5,488 bases of DNA from Thermoleophilia bacterium. Its GTDB lineage: Bacteria > Actinomycetota > Thermoleophilia > Gaiellales > SKUG01. The notes below the pieces were generated by a model, which saw only the letters and a list, made by a program, of their open reading frames with translations, made no database searches and was not told where the DNA came from. The position numbers and the translations under genes are program-made. The DNA is taken from NCBI GenBank assembly GCA_020438525.1, contig JAGQUL010000252.1, positions 1-5,488 of the forward strand, read 5' to 3'. Shown piece by piece: positions 1-5,488 of this stretch (within the stretch, counting starts at the first letter, position 1; each line of letters opens with the position of its first letter).

Positions 1-176
1 CAGGGTTTTTGTTTTTCAGGTTCCGCTGCGGGGCAATCGATCCGGCGCAGCGGGGCAACTCGGGTGTCCCAGTCATTCGTTTCGACGAGCGGGATTGCTC
101 GCCCGTGCAGGGATTTCGCGCCTCGTGCCGTCGACGGCAGCGGGGCAATCAATCGGCCCGAGCGGGGCAACCGACA
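1..176. repeat. Four CGGGGCAA repeats in two pairs; possible end of an IS21-family element
   Basis: The octamer CGGGGCAA occurs four times on the plus strand, at 29-36, 51-58, 141-148 and 163-170. Spacing is 22 bp within each pair, and the second pair lies exactly 112 bp after the first. Copies 1 and 3 share CGGGGCAATC. Copies 2 and 3 share the longer GCAGCGGGGCAA. Read on the minus strand, the outer boundary would be TGTCGGTTGCCCCGCT, starting with TG at 176. IS21-family elements typically begin with TG, end with CA and carry multiple internal repeats near their ends, so this may be one end of such an element whose istA/istB genes lie left of the window. No transposase coding, opposite end or target duplication is visible. 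Simple intergenic repeats are the alternative. Confidence 0.4.
86..101. repeat. Small perfect inverted repeat between the CGGGGCAA pairs
   Basis: CGAGC at 86-90 and GCTCG at 97-101 flank the 6-nt loop GGGATT. The hairpin lies in the space between the two CGGGGCAA pairs. With only 5-bp arms it may be a chance match in GC-rich DNA; no function is assigned. Confidence 0.25.
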
Positions 177-273
177 CGACGGCTTCCACTATGTGCATCG
201 GCGCGCCTTAGAAACCCTGAAGAGAACCTTCTTGGCACCACATGGGGGAGCAATCACTGCGGAGGGGGTGGTC

Positions 274-2025
274 CTATTGGTCTGACTCCGGCGGAGTTGT
301 GTTCAAGGAATAGTTGCGCAGCACGCACGCCACGTGGAGGACCGCAAGCGCATGGAACTTCCCGATCCTGTCGAGGCGTCCGTGCGCAAGGTGATTGCGG
401 AGGTTGAAGCCAGCAGGATCGCACAACAGGTTCCGCAGATAGCGGCGATCCGATTCATCCAGCACCCCTTGAAGAGAGCCAAGGAGCGCGCCGAGCCCGA
501 TGTAACCTCCATCCTTCTCTCCTCGTGGCGGGCCGGAGACAGGAATCCTCACATGGATACATAGGCGACGGACCGCTGCCTCAAGCCAAGGCATCAGGAT
601 GCACGTGCATTCCTCGAAGCGCTCATGTTGATAGTGCTCGAACGCCTTCCCGACCCTTGCTGCAACAGCCGGATAGACGATTGGTGTCTCGAAGAAGGCC
701 GCCAGCTCGTCGCTACCCGGAAGGCCGATGTCTTCGATGATCCGATCCAGAAGTCGGCTATACATCATCCTCATGTGAAAGTCGATGGCGTGGCGCTCCT
801 GCCGGATGTGAGCGTATTCCTCCTGCTTCTCGGGCGTGTCCATGACGCGGATTGTCACGTGGTCGTCGATGATCCTTGGGGTGAAAATCTGGGCGACAAC
901 CGACTGACTCATGATCTCGCGGGCAGTCGCCAGGTCTCGTTCGTGATCGGTTGGGATGAGACTGCCAAAGCCTGCCAAGGCTGACTCCCACGTCGCGCCG
1001 TCCAACAAGCCGTCGATCCATTCGCCGATTTCGTCCGCCGGAACCTCGACCGAGGCGGTTATCGGCTTTCCCTCGCTCGGCGTCACCTCTTGCATCTCTA
1101 CGAGCAGTTCCCTCGCCCGATCAGCGATTCCGAGGTTCGACGCGATCTCGTGCGCCTTCTCCAGGTGGTACAGGCGGGCAGATCCCTCGAAGTCTTCCGC
1201 GTGGGTCGACCATGCTTCCACCCGCTGTCGCTGCCACTCCCGCTCCGCGTTCGCATCACCCGTGCCTCTGGCGAGCACTGCGCCCAACGCGGCGAGTTCG
1301 TCACGAACGTGAGCTGCCCCGTATCGCTCCCATGCAAGGCGATGCAAGGCAACAAGCTCGAGGCGCTTCGCGTGCCCATTCTTGACCAACATCGCAAGGA
1401 GCGGCACGCTCACTCCGGGTCGCTCCTCTTGAGAGTTGGTGACCTCGCTGTGAGCAAACTCGTACATGCGATCCGCGACCGCATTGGCAAGGTCGTCATC
1501 CCGCAGTTCCAGTGTCAGGATCAAAGCGCGTTCGAGTCCGTCGCCACGACTGAGAGCGTGGAGGTTGCCATCGAACGCGCTCGCGTTCAGGTACTCCTCA
1601 ATGGCGCGGCGAGCGAACAAATGCGGCTTCGGCTTTACCTTCCGCTCCCATAGGAGGTCTGCGAGCCTCGCTGCCACCACGGGGTTGGTGGTCAAGTCGA
1701 GGGCTGAAATCCAGCATTCCAGGGTGTCTTCTGGTGCTGATTGAAGCGAAGGGGGCGACACCTGGCCATTCGCGAAGGTGAAGCTTGGAGCGTATGCGCC
1801 CGCCCACTGGCGTTGCTTCTCCTCGTCTTGAATGGGGATTCGGTAGAGACCAAACGCCCATTTTAGATTGACCAAGGGCGCATCGCTCGGCGTGCCCTCT
1901 GGGGTAGGGCCGAGTTCATGCACGAGCGCGTCGCCATGCTCAATGCCTTGCGCCTCTTTGTCCAGGCGCGCGACTACCGATTCGAGACTCTCGACCTCCA
2001 GCGACTGGTCCGGTTTGTTATCCAT
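274..2025 (-). CDS. Large protein with C-terminal DUF4209-like RNxxxHG motif (HEPN-like)
   Basis: Predicted soluble protein of 583 residues with no evident signal peptide or membrane segment. The N-terminal ~300 residues are acidic and mostly helical in character, with regularly spaced Ala/Leu/Glu/Arg stretches. The C-terminal ~120 residues end in FNLRNHLAHG (about 540-549). This fits the RNxxxHG signature of DUF4209 and also reads as the Rx4H motif (R543, H548) of HEPN ribonucleases. Proteins of this length and layout, a long helical N-terminus followed by the RNxxxHG end, are usually annotated as DUF4209-containing; their biochemical role is not established. The start is ATG at 2025, with only a weak purine stretch (GAGA) upstream and no in-frame alternative nearby. 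The gene begins 48 bp after the XRE-peptidase gene on the same strand, so co-transcription is likely. RNase or effector activity is inferred from the motif only. Confidence 0.85.
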   Translation of the reverse strand: MDNKPDQSLEVESLESVVARLDKEAQGIEHGDALVHELGPTPEGTPSDAPLVNLKWAFGLYRIPIQDEEKQRQWAGAYAPSFTFANGQVSPPSLQSAPEDTLECWISALDLTTNPVVAARLADLLWERKVKPKPHLFARRAIEEYLNASAFDGNLHALSRGDGLERALILTLELRDDDLANAVADRMYEFAHSEVTNSQEERPGVSVPLLAMLVKNGHAKRLELVALHRLAWERYGAAHVRDELAALGAVLARGTGDANAEREWQRQRVEAWSTHAEDFEGSARLYHLEKAHEIASNLGIADRARELLVEMQEVTPSEGKPITASVEVPADEIGEWIDGLLDGATWESALAGFGSLIPTDHERDLATAREIMSQSVVAQIFTPRIIDDHVTIRVMDTPEKQEEYAHIRQERHAIDFHMRMMYSRLLDRIIEDIGLPGSDELAAFFETPIVYPAVAARVGKAFEHYQHERFEECTCILMPWLEAAVRRLCIHVRIPVSGPPRGEKDGGYIGLGALLGSLQGVLDESDRRYLRNLLCDPAGFNLRNHLAHGRLDRIGKFHALAVLHVACVLRNYSLNTTPPESDQ

Positions 2026-2061
2026 CGTTCGGATTCTCGCAGCCGCCTCATCCTGCCTGTG

Positions 2062-2094
2062 CCACGCACGATGCTAGATCACGGGCATGCGTGG
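2062..2094 (-). other. Hairpin across the stop codon of the XRE-peptidase gene
   Basis: CCACGCA (2062-2068) and TGCGTGG (2088-2094) are perfect 7-bp inverted arms. On the minus-strand transcript a further 3 bp (TGC with GCA) can form after a 3-nt bulge, leaving a ~10-nt loop. The TAG stop of the XRE-peptidase gene (2074-2076) lies within the structure. No U-tract follows, so an ordinary intrinsic terminator is unlikely. It could be a leaky terminator, or a processing or stability stem that lowers expression of the downstream gene. Confidence 0.35.
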
Positions 2095-3168
2095 TCGCCC
2101 TCGGGTTGCTGATCGACGCACGATGTCGAGCGGTAGGCGCGCGTCAGCAGCGAGCATCTCGATCGAGATTCCGTTCGCCTCGAGAAGCTCCACGGCTGCC
2201 GGGAGTAGCTCAGCCTGCTCGACCTCCTCAAGGGGAGATGGTTCCGCAGTACGCCAATTGCGCTGGTTGATCTCGGTCACCGCGCGACGGTACACGTGGT
2301 TCGTCATCGTGCCAAGCTCGCGGCAGCGGTACAGCAGGGCTTGGAGCGACACACCCCATTCGTGCTTGAGCTCGACAAGTCTGCGCCAGTCCGGGCGGCT
2401 TGGAAGCTGATCCCGGATTGCGTCGGCGGGCATGAGGAACTCGGCGGCAAAAGCGTGGGCCTCGCGCTCGACAGATGGATCGCCCAGCCGGTCCTTGCTG
2501 TGCATAACCAAGTGCCCCAACTCGTGCGCTGCGTCGAAGCGCGCTCGAGCTGCATCGTTCTTGTCAAAGCACAGAACCACGACAGGACGCCGCCGACGGT
2601 GCATTGAGAAGGCGTCGACCGTGTCAGAGCTCGCGGCGAGCCGAGCAACGACCACACCGTTCGCCTCCATGACGCGAACGACGTGTGACACTGGCTCCAG
2701 GCCAAGGCCCCATTCTTCCCTTACTCGGGTCGCAGCGGCAGCTGCCCCCTCGACATTGTCGGCACCCGTTGCCGTTATCGCGTACCGAGGAATGTTGACC
2801 GGCGGAAGCTCGACGCGCCGCTCGATAGCAGACGCGAGGCGCCCCACCATGATGGCGTGGGTACCTGCGAGGTCGCGACTCTTGACCGTCGTGCGGGAGA
2901 GGGAGCGAAAGAACGCTTCGCGTGGATCCTCGGAATCGCCAGAAGCCTGCACAAAGAACGATGATGGAAACCCGAGCGCCAGCGCGAGCTTTGCGACATT
3001 CGCCTTGGTCGGTCGGGATTTCCCGTTCTCGTACTGCGACAGGGCTGCAGGAGTCACACCGACCCGATCAGCTAGTTCGGCTCCGGTGAGGCCCCGGGCG
3101 AGACGGGCAAGGCGAAGTTGATCGCCTGCGAACAACGCGACGACGTCCTCGTCGGGCATCACCATCAT
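2074..3168 (-). CDS. XRE-family HTH regulator fused to ImmA/IrrE (M78) zinc metallopeptidase
   Basis: Cytoplasmic 364-residue protein with two recognisable domains. Residues ~16-72 form an XRE/Cro-type helix-turn-helix: GLTGAELADRVGVTPAALSQYENGKSRPT shows the classic GxT-ELA-xxxGVT-LSxYExGK pattern. Residues ~190-290 are an ImmA/IrrE peptidase with HELGH (215-219), whose two His would bind zinc and Glu216 act as general base. It is followed by EREAHAFAAEFLMP (234-247), which matches the family's ExxA-x-FA-xxLLMP block and supplies a glutamate as likely third ligand (probably Glu236). The active site appears intact. In this family the HTH binds its own operator and the peptidase cleaves a repressor or partner, and such proteins often act as antitoxins or sensors. 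The start is ATG at 3168, with GGGGA 6 nt upstream; Met2 and Met4 are also possible. It overlaps the upstream gene by 4 bp (ATGA), implying translational coupling. The target is unknown. Confidence 0.93.
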   Translation of the reverse strand: MMVMPDEDVVALFAGDQLRLARLARGLTGAELADRVGVTPAALSQYENGKSRPTKANVAKLALALGFPSSFFVQASGDSEDPREAFFRSLSRTTVKSRDLAGTHAIMVGRLASAIERRVELPPVNIPRYAITATGADNVEGAAAAATRVREEWGLGLEPVSHVVRVMEANGVVVARLAASSDTVDAFSMHRRRRPVVVLCFDKNDAARARFDAAHELGHLVMHSKDRLGDPSVEREAHAFAAEFLMPADAIRDQLPSRPDWRRLVELKHEWGVSLQALLYRCRELGTMTNHVYRRAVTEINQRNWRTAEPSPLEEVEQAELLPAAVELLEANGISIEMLAADARLPLDIVRRSATRGRPRMPVI

Positions 3169-3881
3169 GATGCGTCCCCATCCCCGTCACCGTCAGCAGT
3201 TTCGCGGTTCTCCTCGAGCGGCTTCATGACCAGGTGCAGATGCGGAGGAGGCTTCCGGGGGGTCGAAGGCCGCAGCTGTTCGACAGGAACTTCCGGGAGC
3301 ACGATCTGATCCTGATCGACGGACCACACATCTACCTTCCAGATCCACGGATCATCGCCCTTCACCGCGAGGCGAACGGCACCGACGCTGATCTTGCGCA
3401 GCCCCTTCTTGAAGTTGCCAAAGTGCCCCACCAGCAAGTATCGGGCCGGTGACTTTGCGGGGCCCGTCTCCACGGATCCATCGCTGTTGACACTTGAGAA
3501 GAGCCGCCACTCGTTCTCGTTCTCGACGGCCATATCGCGCTTGTTGGCGCTGCGGAAGAACTTGGAGGGGTCAAGCTCGTCTGTCTCGCTGTGGCCCAGC
3601 TTGGCAAAGCGCAGAAACTTTCCGTCGATCTCGACCTGCATGACGTTGTCGTCGTTCGTGACGGCAGCGTTGGGCATTTCCTCTGCGAGACGATCGCGAA
3701 GGAGCTTGCAGATCGTCGTCCACACGTTGATGCCGAAGTTCATCGGGCGATCACCGATGGACGTATCGTGGCGCTGCTGGTTGACGCGATACGCTTCTTG
3801 GATCACCTCTTTGATGATCTTGCGCAAGCGCCGACCGTGCTTCCCCATCGCTCGATCGAAGTCATCCAAGATCCATGCCAT
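3165..3881 (-). CDS. Unrecognised protein coupled to the XRE-ImmA/IrrE gene
   Basis: I do not recognise a family. About 238 residues, soluble, with no signal peptide or membrane helix. The first ~50 residues are basic and helical (KHGRRLRKIIKEVIQEAYR). The middle looks like a mixed alpha/beta domain, with a Trp-rich strand pair near DPWIWKVDVWSVD (about 185-200). The tail is Pro-rich, then highly acidic, ending in an Asp-Gly run. An upstream ATG at 3887 directly abuts the Shine-Dalgarno-like AGAGGGG (3888-3894), whereas the ATG at 3881 lies 6 nt from it, so 3881 is the preferred start (240 residues if 3887 is used). The gene is first in the operon and its stop overlaps the peptidase start by ATGA. 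Genes coupled in this way to HTH-ImmA/IrrE proteins are often the partner toxin or the protease substrate. I recall the RosmerTA defence-type toxin-antitoxin as one such pair, but cannot assign this protein to it. Confidence 0.85.
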   Translation of the reverse strand: MAWILDDFDRAMGKHGRRLRKIIKEVIQEAYRVNQQRHDTSIGDRPMNFGINVWTTICKLLRDRLAEEMPNAAVTNDDNVMQVEIDGKFLRFAKLGHSETDELDPSKFFRSANKRDMAVENENEWRLFSSVNSDGSVETGPAKSPARYLLVGHFGNFKKGLRKISVGAVRLAVKGDDPWIWKVDVWSVDQDQIVLPEVPVEQLRPSTPRKPPPHLHLVMKPLEENRETADGDGDGDAS

Positions 3882-3887
3882 CGTCAT

Positions 3888-3894
3888 CCCCTCT
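3888..3894 (-). promoter_or_regulatory. Shine-Dalgarno sequence deciding the start of the unknown gene
   Basis: The minus strand reads AGAGGGG immediately before ATG 3887 and 6 nt before a second in-frame ATG at 3881. The normal spacing favours the second ATG, shortening the protein by two residues (Met-Thr). Confidence 0.6.
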
Positions 3895-3904
3895 GCGCAA
3901 TTTG

Positions 3905-3929
3905 GCGGCTAATATGAAGTGTATTCCGC
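3905..3929. promoter_or_regulatory. Imperfect inverted repeat, candidate operator of the XRE operon
   Basis: GCGG-ct-AATA (3905-3914) and TATTCCGC (3922-3929) form 8-bp arms with a 2-nt bulge around the 7-nt centre TGAAGTG. The repeat is AT-richer than its surroundings and ends 18 bp upstream of the first ATG of the unknown gene. It overlaps the best -10-like hexamer. HTH-ImmA/IrrE proteins commonly repress their own operon, so this is a plausible binding site for the product of the second gene. Assignment is by position and symmetry only. Confidence 0.35.
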
Positions 3930-3936
3930 GCGTCGG
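3909..3936 (-). promoter_or_regulatory. Weak sigma-70-like promoter for the three-gene operon
   Basis: On the minus strand, CCGACG (3931-3936, 3/6 match to TTGACA with the GAC core) is separated by 16 bp from TATTAG (3909-3914, 4/6 match to TATAAT). Transcription would start roughly 10-15 bp before the Shine-Dalgarno region, giving a short leader. The hexamers are weak, but this is the only AT-rich patch next to the first gene of the operon. Confidence 0.27.
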
Positions 3937-4000
3937 ATGCGATTCCTTCAAGCAAGTGAGCGCGGATCGGGAATGATGATGAAGGAGCGAGGGCCACACC

Positions 4001-4051
4001 TCGGGAACCCGACGGGAACGCGCGGCCATTCACCGATTGGCGTTGTTCCCG
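4001..4051. repeat. Cluster of CGGGAAC direct and inverted repeats
   Basis: CGGGAAC appears at 4002-4008 and 4013-4019 as direct copies 11 bp apart, and as the inverted copy GTTCCCG at 4045-4051. The first copy is part of the perfect palindrome TCGGGAACCCGA (4001-4012). The helical-turn spacing is suggestive of a protein-binding cluster, but short GC-rich repeats also arise by chance. Confidence 0.35.
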
Positions 4052-4152
4052 CGCCAAGCGCGTCCAGAGACCTAAGAACCCGCGTCGTGACGCCGTTCGT
4101 GCCAGGTGGGAGCTGGGGATTCGCCCGTTACGAGTGAAGTACTCTGATCGTC

Positions 4153-4173
4153 ATCGGCTGCGACCCGGCCGAT
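4153..4173 (-). terminator. Terminator-like stem after the HEPN-domain gene
   Basis: ATCGGC (4153-4158) and GCCGAT (4168-4173) are perfect 6-bp arms. One more G-C pair can form on the minus transcript after a C·A mismatch, closing a 5-nt loop. The stem starts 3 nt after the TGA of the HEPN-domain gene. No U-tract follows, so intrinsic termination is uncertain; U-less stems at gene ends are common in high-GC bacteria. Confidence 0.4.
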
Positions 4174-4176
4174 AGG

Positions 4177-5073
4177 TCAGTCGGGCGCATCATCAAGCTG
4201 GCGCACATTCTTGGGCCGACAGCTCGGATCCAGCCACGCGAGGATGGCGCGCCGGAGCAGCTCTTCCATCTCGTCGGCAGCGAAGTAGGGATCCTCGGCG
4301 ACGCGAACGCCATGCAAGAGCTTGCATCGCAGCCGGTAGAGGTCCCTGACTCGCTCGGGTGACGGAGCCTCACCGGAGTCGGCCAGCAAGCTAGGTATCC
4401 GACGAGAGAGTGCGTTCGTCAGCCCGTCGGATTCGCGTGGTCCGACGAGCGCCTCGAGGCCGATCCACGCGTCGACCACCCGATCCGCCGGTTCGCGTCG
4501 CTCGCGAAGCTGGTCGAATCGCCGAAGCGCCACCTCGAGTCGATCGCACAGATGGCCAACGATCGATTGCTCTCGACGAGCGAGCGCCTTCACCGTCGGC
4601 ACGAGGCGCGCGCATTGCTCGGCGTTCATGTCCAGGTACCCGCGCGTCATTGTGAAGTAGGGACGACGCGAAAGCACTGAGTACGGTGCTGGCTCGTCTC
4701 GATTCAGCGGCTCGGTCCAGTAGATGTGCCAGCGAACCATCCCCGGGGCGAGGAGGCGTAGTGCGCACACGACGTCATCGAATCCATCAGTGAGCCCGGC
4801 CGTGCGCGGGAGCTCAGCGCCGTCCTCAAGTTCCATCTCGCGCACGAGGACGTAATTCCACCCGCTCATTTCCTCGACGTTGTACGGACCGAGCTCGCCG
4901 AACGGGCTGCGGTAGCGGTCCCGAACCTTGCCGAGGTCACTTCCCCAGAGTCGCTGGATGCGGGTTCCGTTGGGAAGCGCGAGGACGTCCTCGGGGAACG
5001 AGTGCAGCCCGATGAGCGGCGTCGTGATGCGAACCTGAACCGGGGCTACGGCACCTGCGCTTCCCGCATCCAT
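4177..5073 (-). CDS. Protein with C-terminal Apea-like HEPN domain
   Basis: Soluble protein of 298 residues (299 from the GTG at 5076). The C-terminal half carries the Apea-like HEPN signature. A helix with AWIGLEALVG (about 202-211) is followed ~40 residues later by YRLRCKLLHG (about 246-255), in which Arg-x4-His (R249, H254) matches the HEPN catalytic motif. The N-terminal ~170 residues show a mixed alpha/beta character I cannot assign; it may be a sensing or substrate-binding region. HEPN proteins are often metal-independent RNases in toxin-antitoxin and abortive-infection systems, though some Apea-type members are uncharacterised. ATG at 5073 is preferred: it lies 6 nt after GAGCGG and shares one base with the TGA of the PIN gene (TGATG). 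The GTG at 5076 would instead give a 4-bp overlap. Either way the two genes are translationally coupled. Confidence 0.85.
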   Translation of the reverse strand: MDAGSAGAVAPVQVRITTPLIGLHSFPEDVLALPNGTRIQRLWGSDLGKVRDRYRSPFGELGPYNVEEMSGWNYVLVREMELEDGAELPRTAGLTDGFDDVVCALRLLAPGMVRWHIYWTEPLNRDEPAPYSVLSRRPYFTMTRGYLDMNAEQCARLVPTVKALARREQSIVGHLCDRLEVALRRFDQLRERREPADRVVDAWIGLEALVGPRESDGLTNALSRRIPSLLADSGEAPSPERVRDLYRLRCKLLHGVRVAEDPYFAADEMEELLRRAILAWLDPSCRPKNVRQLDDAPD

Positions 5074-5488
5074 CACGAGCCGCTCGGATCGCGGCGCGGG
5101 GCGAACTCCTCAGCCCATGCTCGAAGCGCCTCGCTGGACGCGGGCATGCCGTTGTCGCGTACCACGTCGAGCAGCTCCCACGCTGACAACGGCGGGCGGC
5201 TGGTATCGGTCGCCATGCGCTCGAGACACTGCCACACCGCGTCCGACTGCAGGTCGACGAGATGCAGGAGGAAGTCGTCTGGACGTTGTGCTTCAATCGC
5301 GTACGGCGACAGGCTGCCGTCGGGGAAGTCGGCAATGTTGTTGGTGACGATGACCTGTGCGCCGCAGGTGATCGCCGCGGCGAGTACGTGACGATCGTCG
5401 GGGTCGGGAAGTTCGAGCGCGCCGACGAGTCCGTCGTAGCCGGTCACGAGCGGATCAGCGGTGGATTCGTTGATCAGTGCCCGCAGAC
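5073..5488 (-). CDS. PIN-domain (VapC-like) ribonuclease, partial at the window edge
   Basis: The reading frame is open to the right edge, so only the C-terminal ~137 residues are present. The GTG at 5447 is internal, not a start, because in-frame coding (ALINESTADPLV) continues upstream of it. The visible part matches the second half of a PIN domain: LPDPDDRHVLAAAI holds a conserved acidic residue, and VIVTNNIADFP fits the TNxxDF block with another. The first catalytic Asp and probably the Glu lie outside the window. A helical extension of ~70 residues follows, as in actinobacterial PIN proteins of roughly 180-195 residues that are usually paired with a small DNA-binding antitoxin gene. PIN enzymes are Mg-dependent RNases and commonly toxins. 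Any antitoxin would lie upstream, beyond the edge. Its stop overlaps the HEPN-domain gene. Confidence 0.88.
   Translation of the reverse strand, partial: LRALINESTADPLVTGYDGLVGALELPDPDDRHVLAAAITCGAQVIVTNNIADFPDGSLSPYAIEAQRPDDFLLHLVDLQSDAVWQCLERMATDTSRPPLSAWELLDVVRDNGMPASSEALRAWAEEFAPRRDPSGS

Larger units (their letters stand above)
3895..4176. other. Intergenic region between the two gene blocks, no convincing gene
   Basis: About 280 bp separate the HEPN-domain gene from the unknown protein's start. No convincing ORF, tRNA-like fold or transposon feature is seen. Beyond the candidate promoter and operator near 3905-3936, it holds a palindrome TCGGG-AA-CCCGA (4001-4012) and inverted arms CGGGAAC (4013-4019) and GTTCCCG (4045-4051). 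CGGGAAC also occurs at 4002-4008, 11 bp (about one helical turn) from its direct copy. These could be protein-binding sites, but no regulator is identified. The terminator-like stem at 4153-4173 lies at the far end. Confidence 0.5.

Noticed and set aside
29..170. CRISPR array from the repeated CGGGGCAA
   Set aside because: Repeat units are only 8-12 bp and the spacing is 22, 90 and 22 bp, not the 25-40 bp repeats and uniform spacers of CRISPR.
1..285. Plus-strand frame open from the left edge, possible gene tail
   Set aside because: All three plus frames are open through much of this GC-rich stretch, and the peptide has no family resemblance and includes the repeats.
9..407. Plus-strand ORF of 132 codons across the repeat region
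   Set aside because: It runs through the CGGGGCAA repeats and into the opposite-strand DUF4209-like gene, has low-complexity composition and shows no recognisable domain.
1090..1653. Plus-strand ORF of 187 codons
   Set aside because: It lies fully inside the 583-residue minus-strand gene; a GC-rich shadow with no motif.
2432..3121. Plus-strand ORF of 229 codons
   Set aside because: It is antisense to the XRE-ImmA/IrrE gene, whose domains are unmistakable; the peptide is Ser/Arg/Ala-rich low complexity.
3394..3912. Plus-strand ORF of 172 codons
   Set aside because: It is antisense to the unknown coupled gene. That gene has a Shine-Dalgarno sequence and an ATGA overlap, and this ORF has neither.
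3919..4137. Plus-strand ORF of 72 codons in the intergenic gap
   Set aside because: No clear ribosome binding site, and the peptide (MYSARRMRFLQASERG...) matches nothing I recognise; it also runs through the palindromes.
5073..5447. GTG at 5447 as the start of a small complete PIN gene
   Set aside because: Coding continues in frame upstream to the window edge, and a protein starting there would lack the first half of the PIN fold.

Overview
The window is GC-rich bacterial DNA. The protein style (Ala/Arg-rich, GTG starts, an actinobacterial-looking PIN protein) suggests an actinomycete or a similar high-GC organism, but no marker gene fixes the taxon. All convincing genes lie on the minus strand, so transcription runs from the right edge to the left. 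No RNA gene, CRISPR array or complete mobile element is visible.

Right block (5488 to 4177): the C-terminal part of a PIN-domain (VapC-like) ribonuclease gene enters from the right edge. It overlaps, in a TGATG junction, a gene for a protein with a C-terminal Apea-like HEPN domain. A GC-rich stem just after the HEPN stop codon may end this transcript. A 283-295 bp gap follows. It holds short palindromes and, next to the following gene, a weak promoter-like region overlapping an imperfect inverted repeat.

Left block (3881 to 274): three co-directional genes look like one operon. They are an unrecognised ~238-residue protein, an XRE-type HTH protein fused to an ImmA/IrrE (M78) zinc peptidase with an intact HELGH motif (4-bp ATGA overlap), and, 48 bp further on, a 583-residue protein ending in an RNxxxHG (DUF4209-like, HEPN-resembling) motif. 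A hairpin spans the stop codon of the peptidase gene. The leftmost 176 bp carry four copies of CGGGGCAA arranged as two pairs with 22-bp internal spacing. This resembles the multiple-repeat end of an IS21-family element whose body would lie outside the window.

Taken together, a PIN nuclease, two proteins with Rx4H (HEPN-type) motifs, a repressor-protease and a probable IS end look like an accessory toxin-antitoxin or defence neighbourhood. The left operon can be read as a regulator-protease (possible antitoxin or sensor) with an unknown partner and a possible HEPN effector. That functional reading is inference; the sequence supports the domains and gene order.
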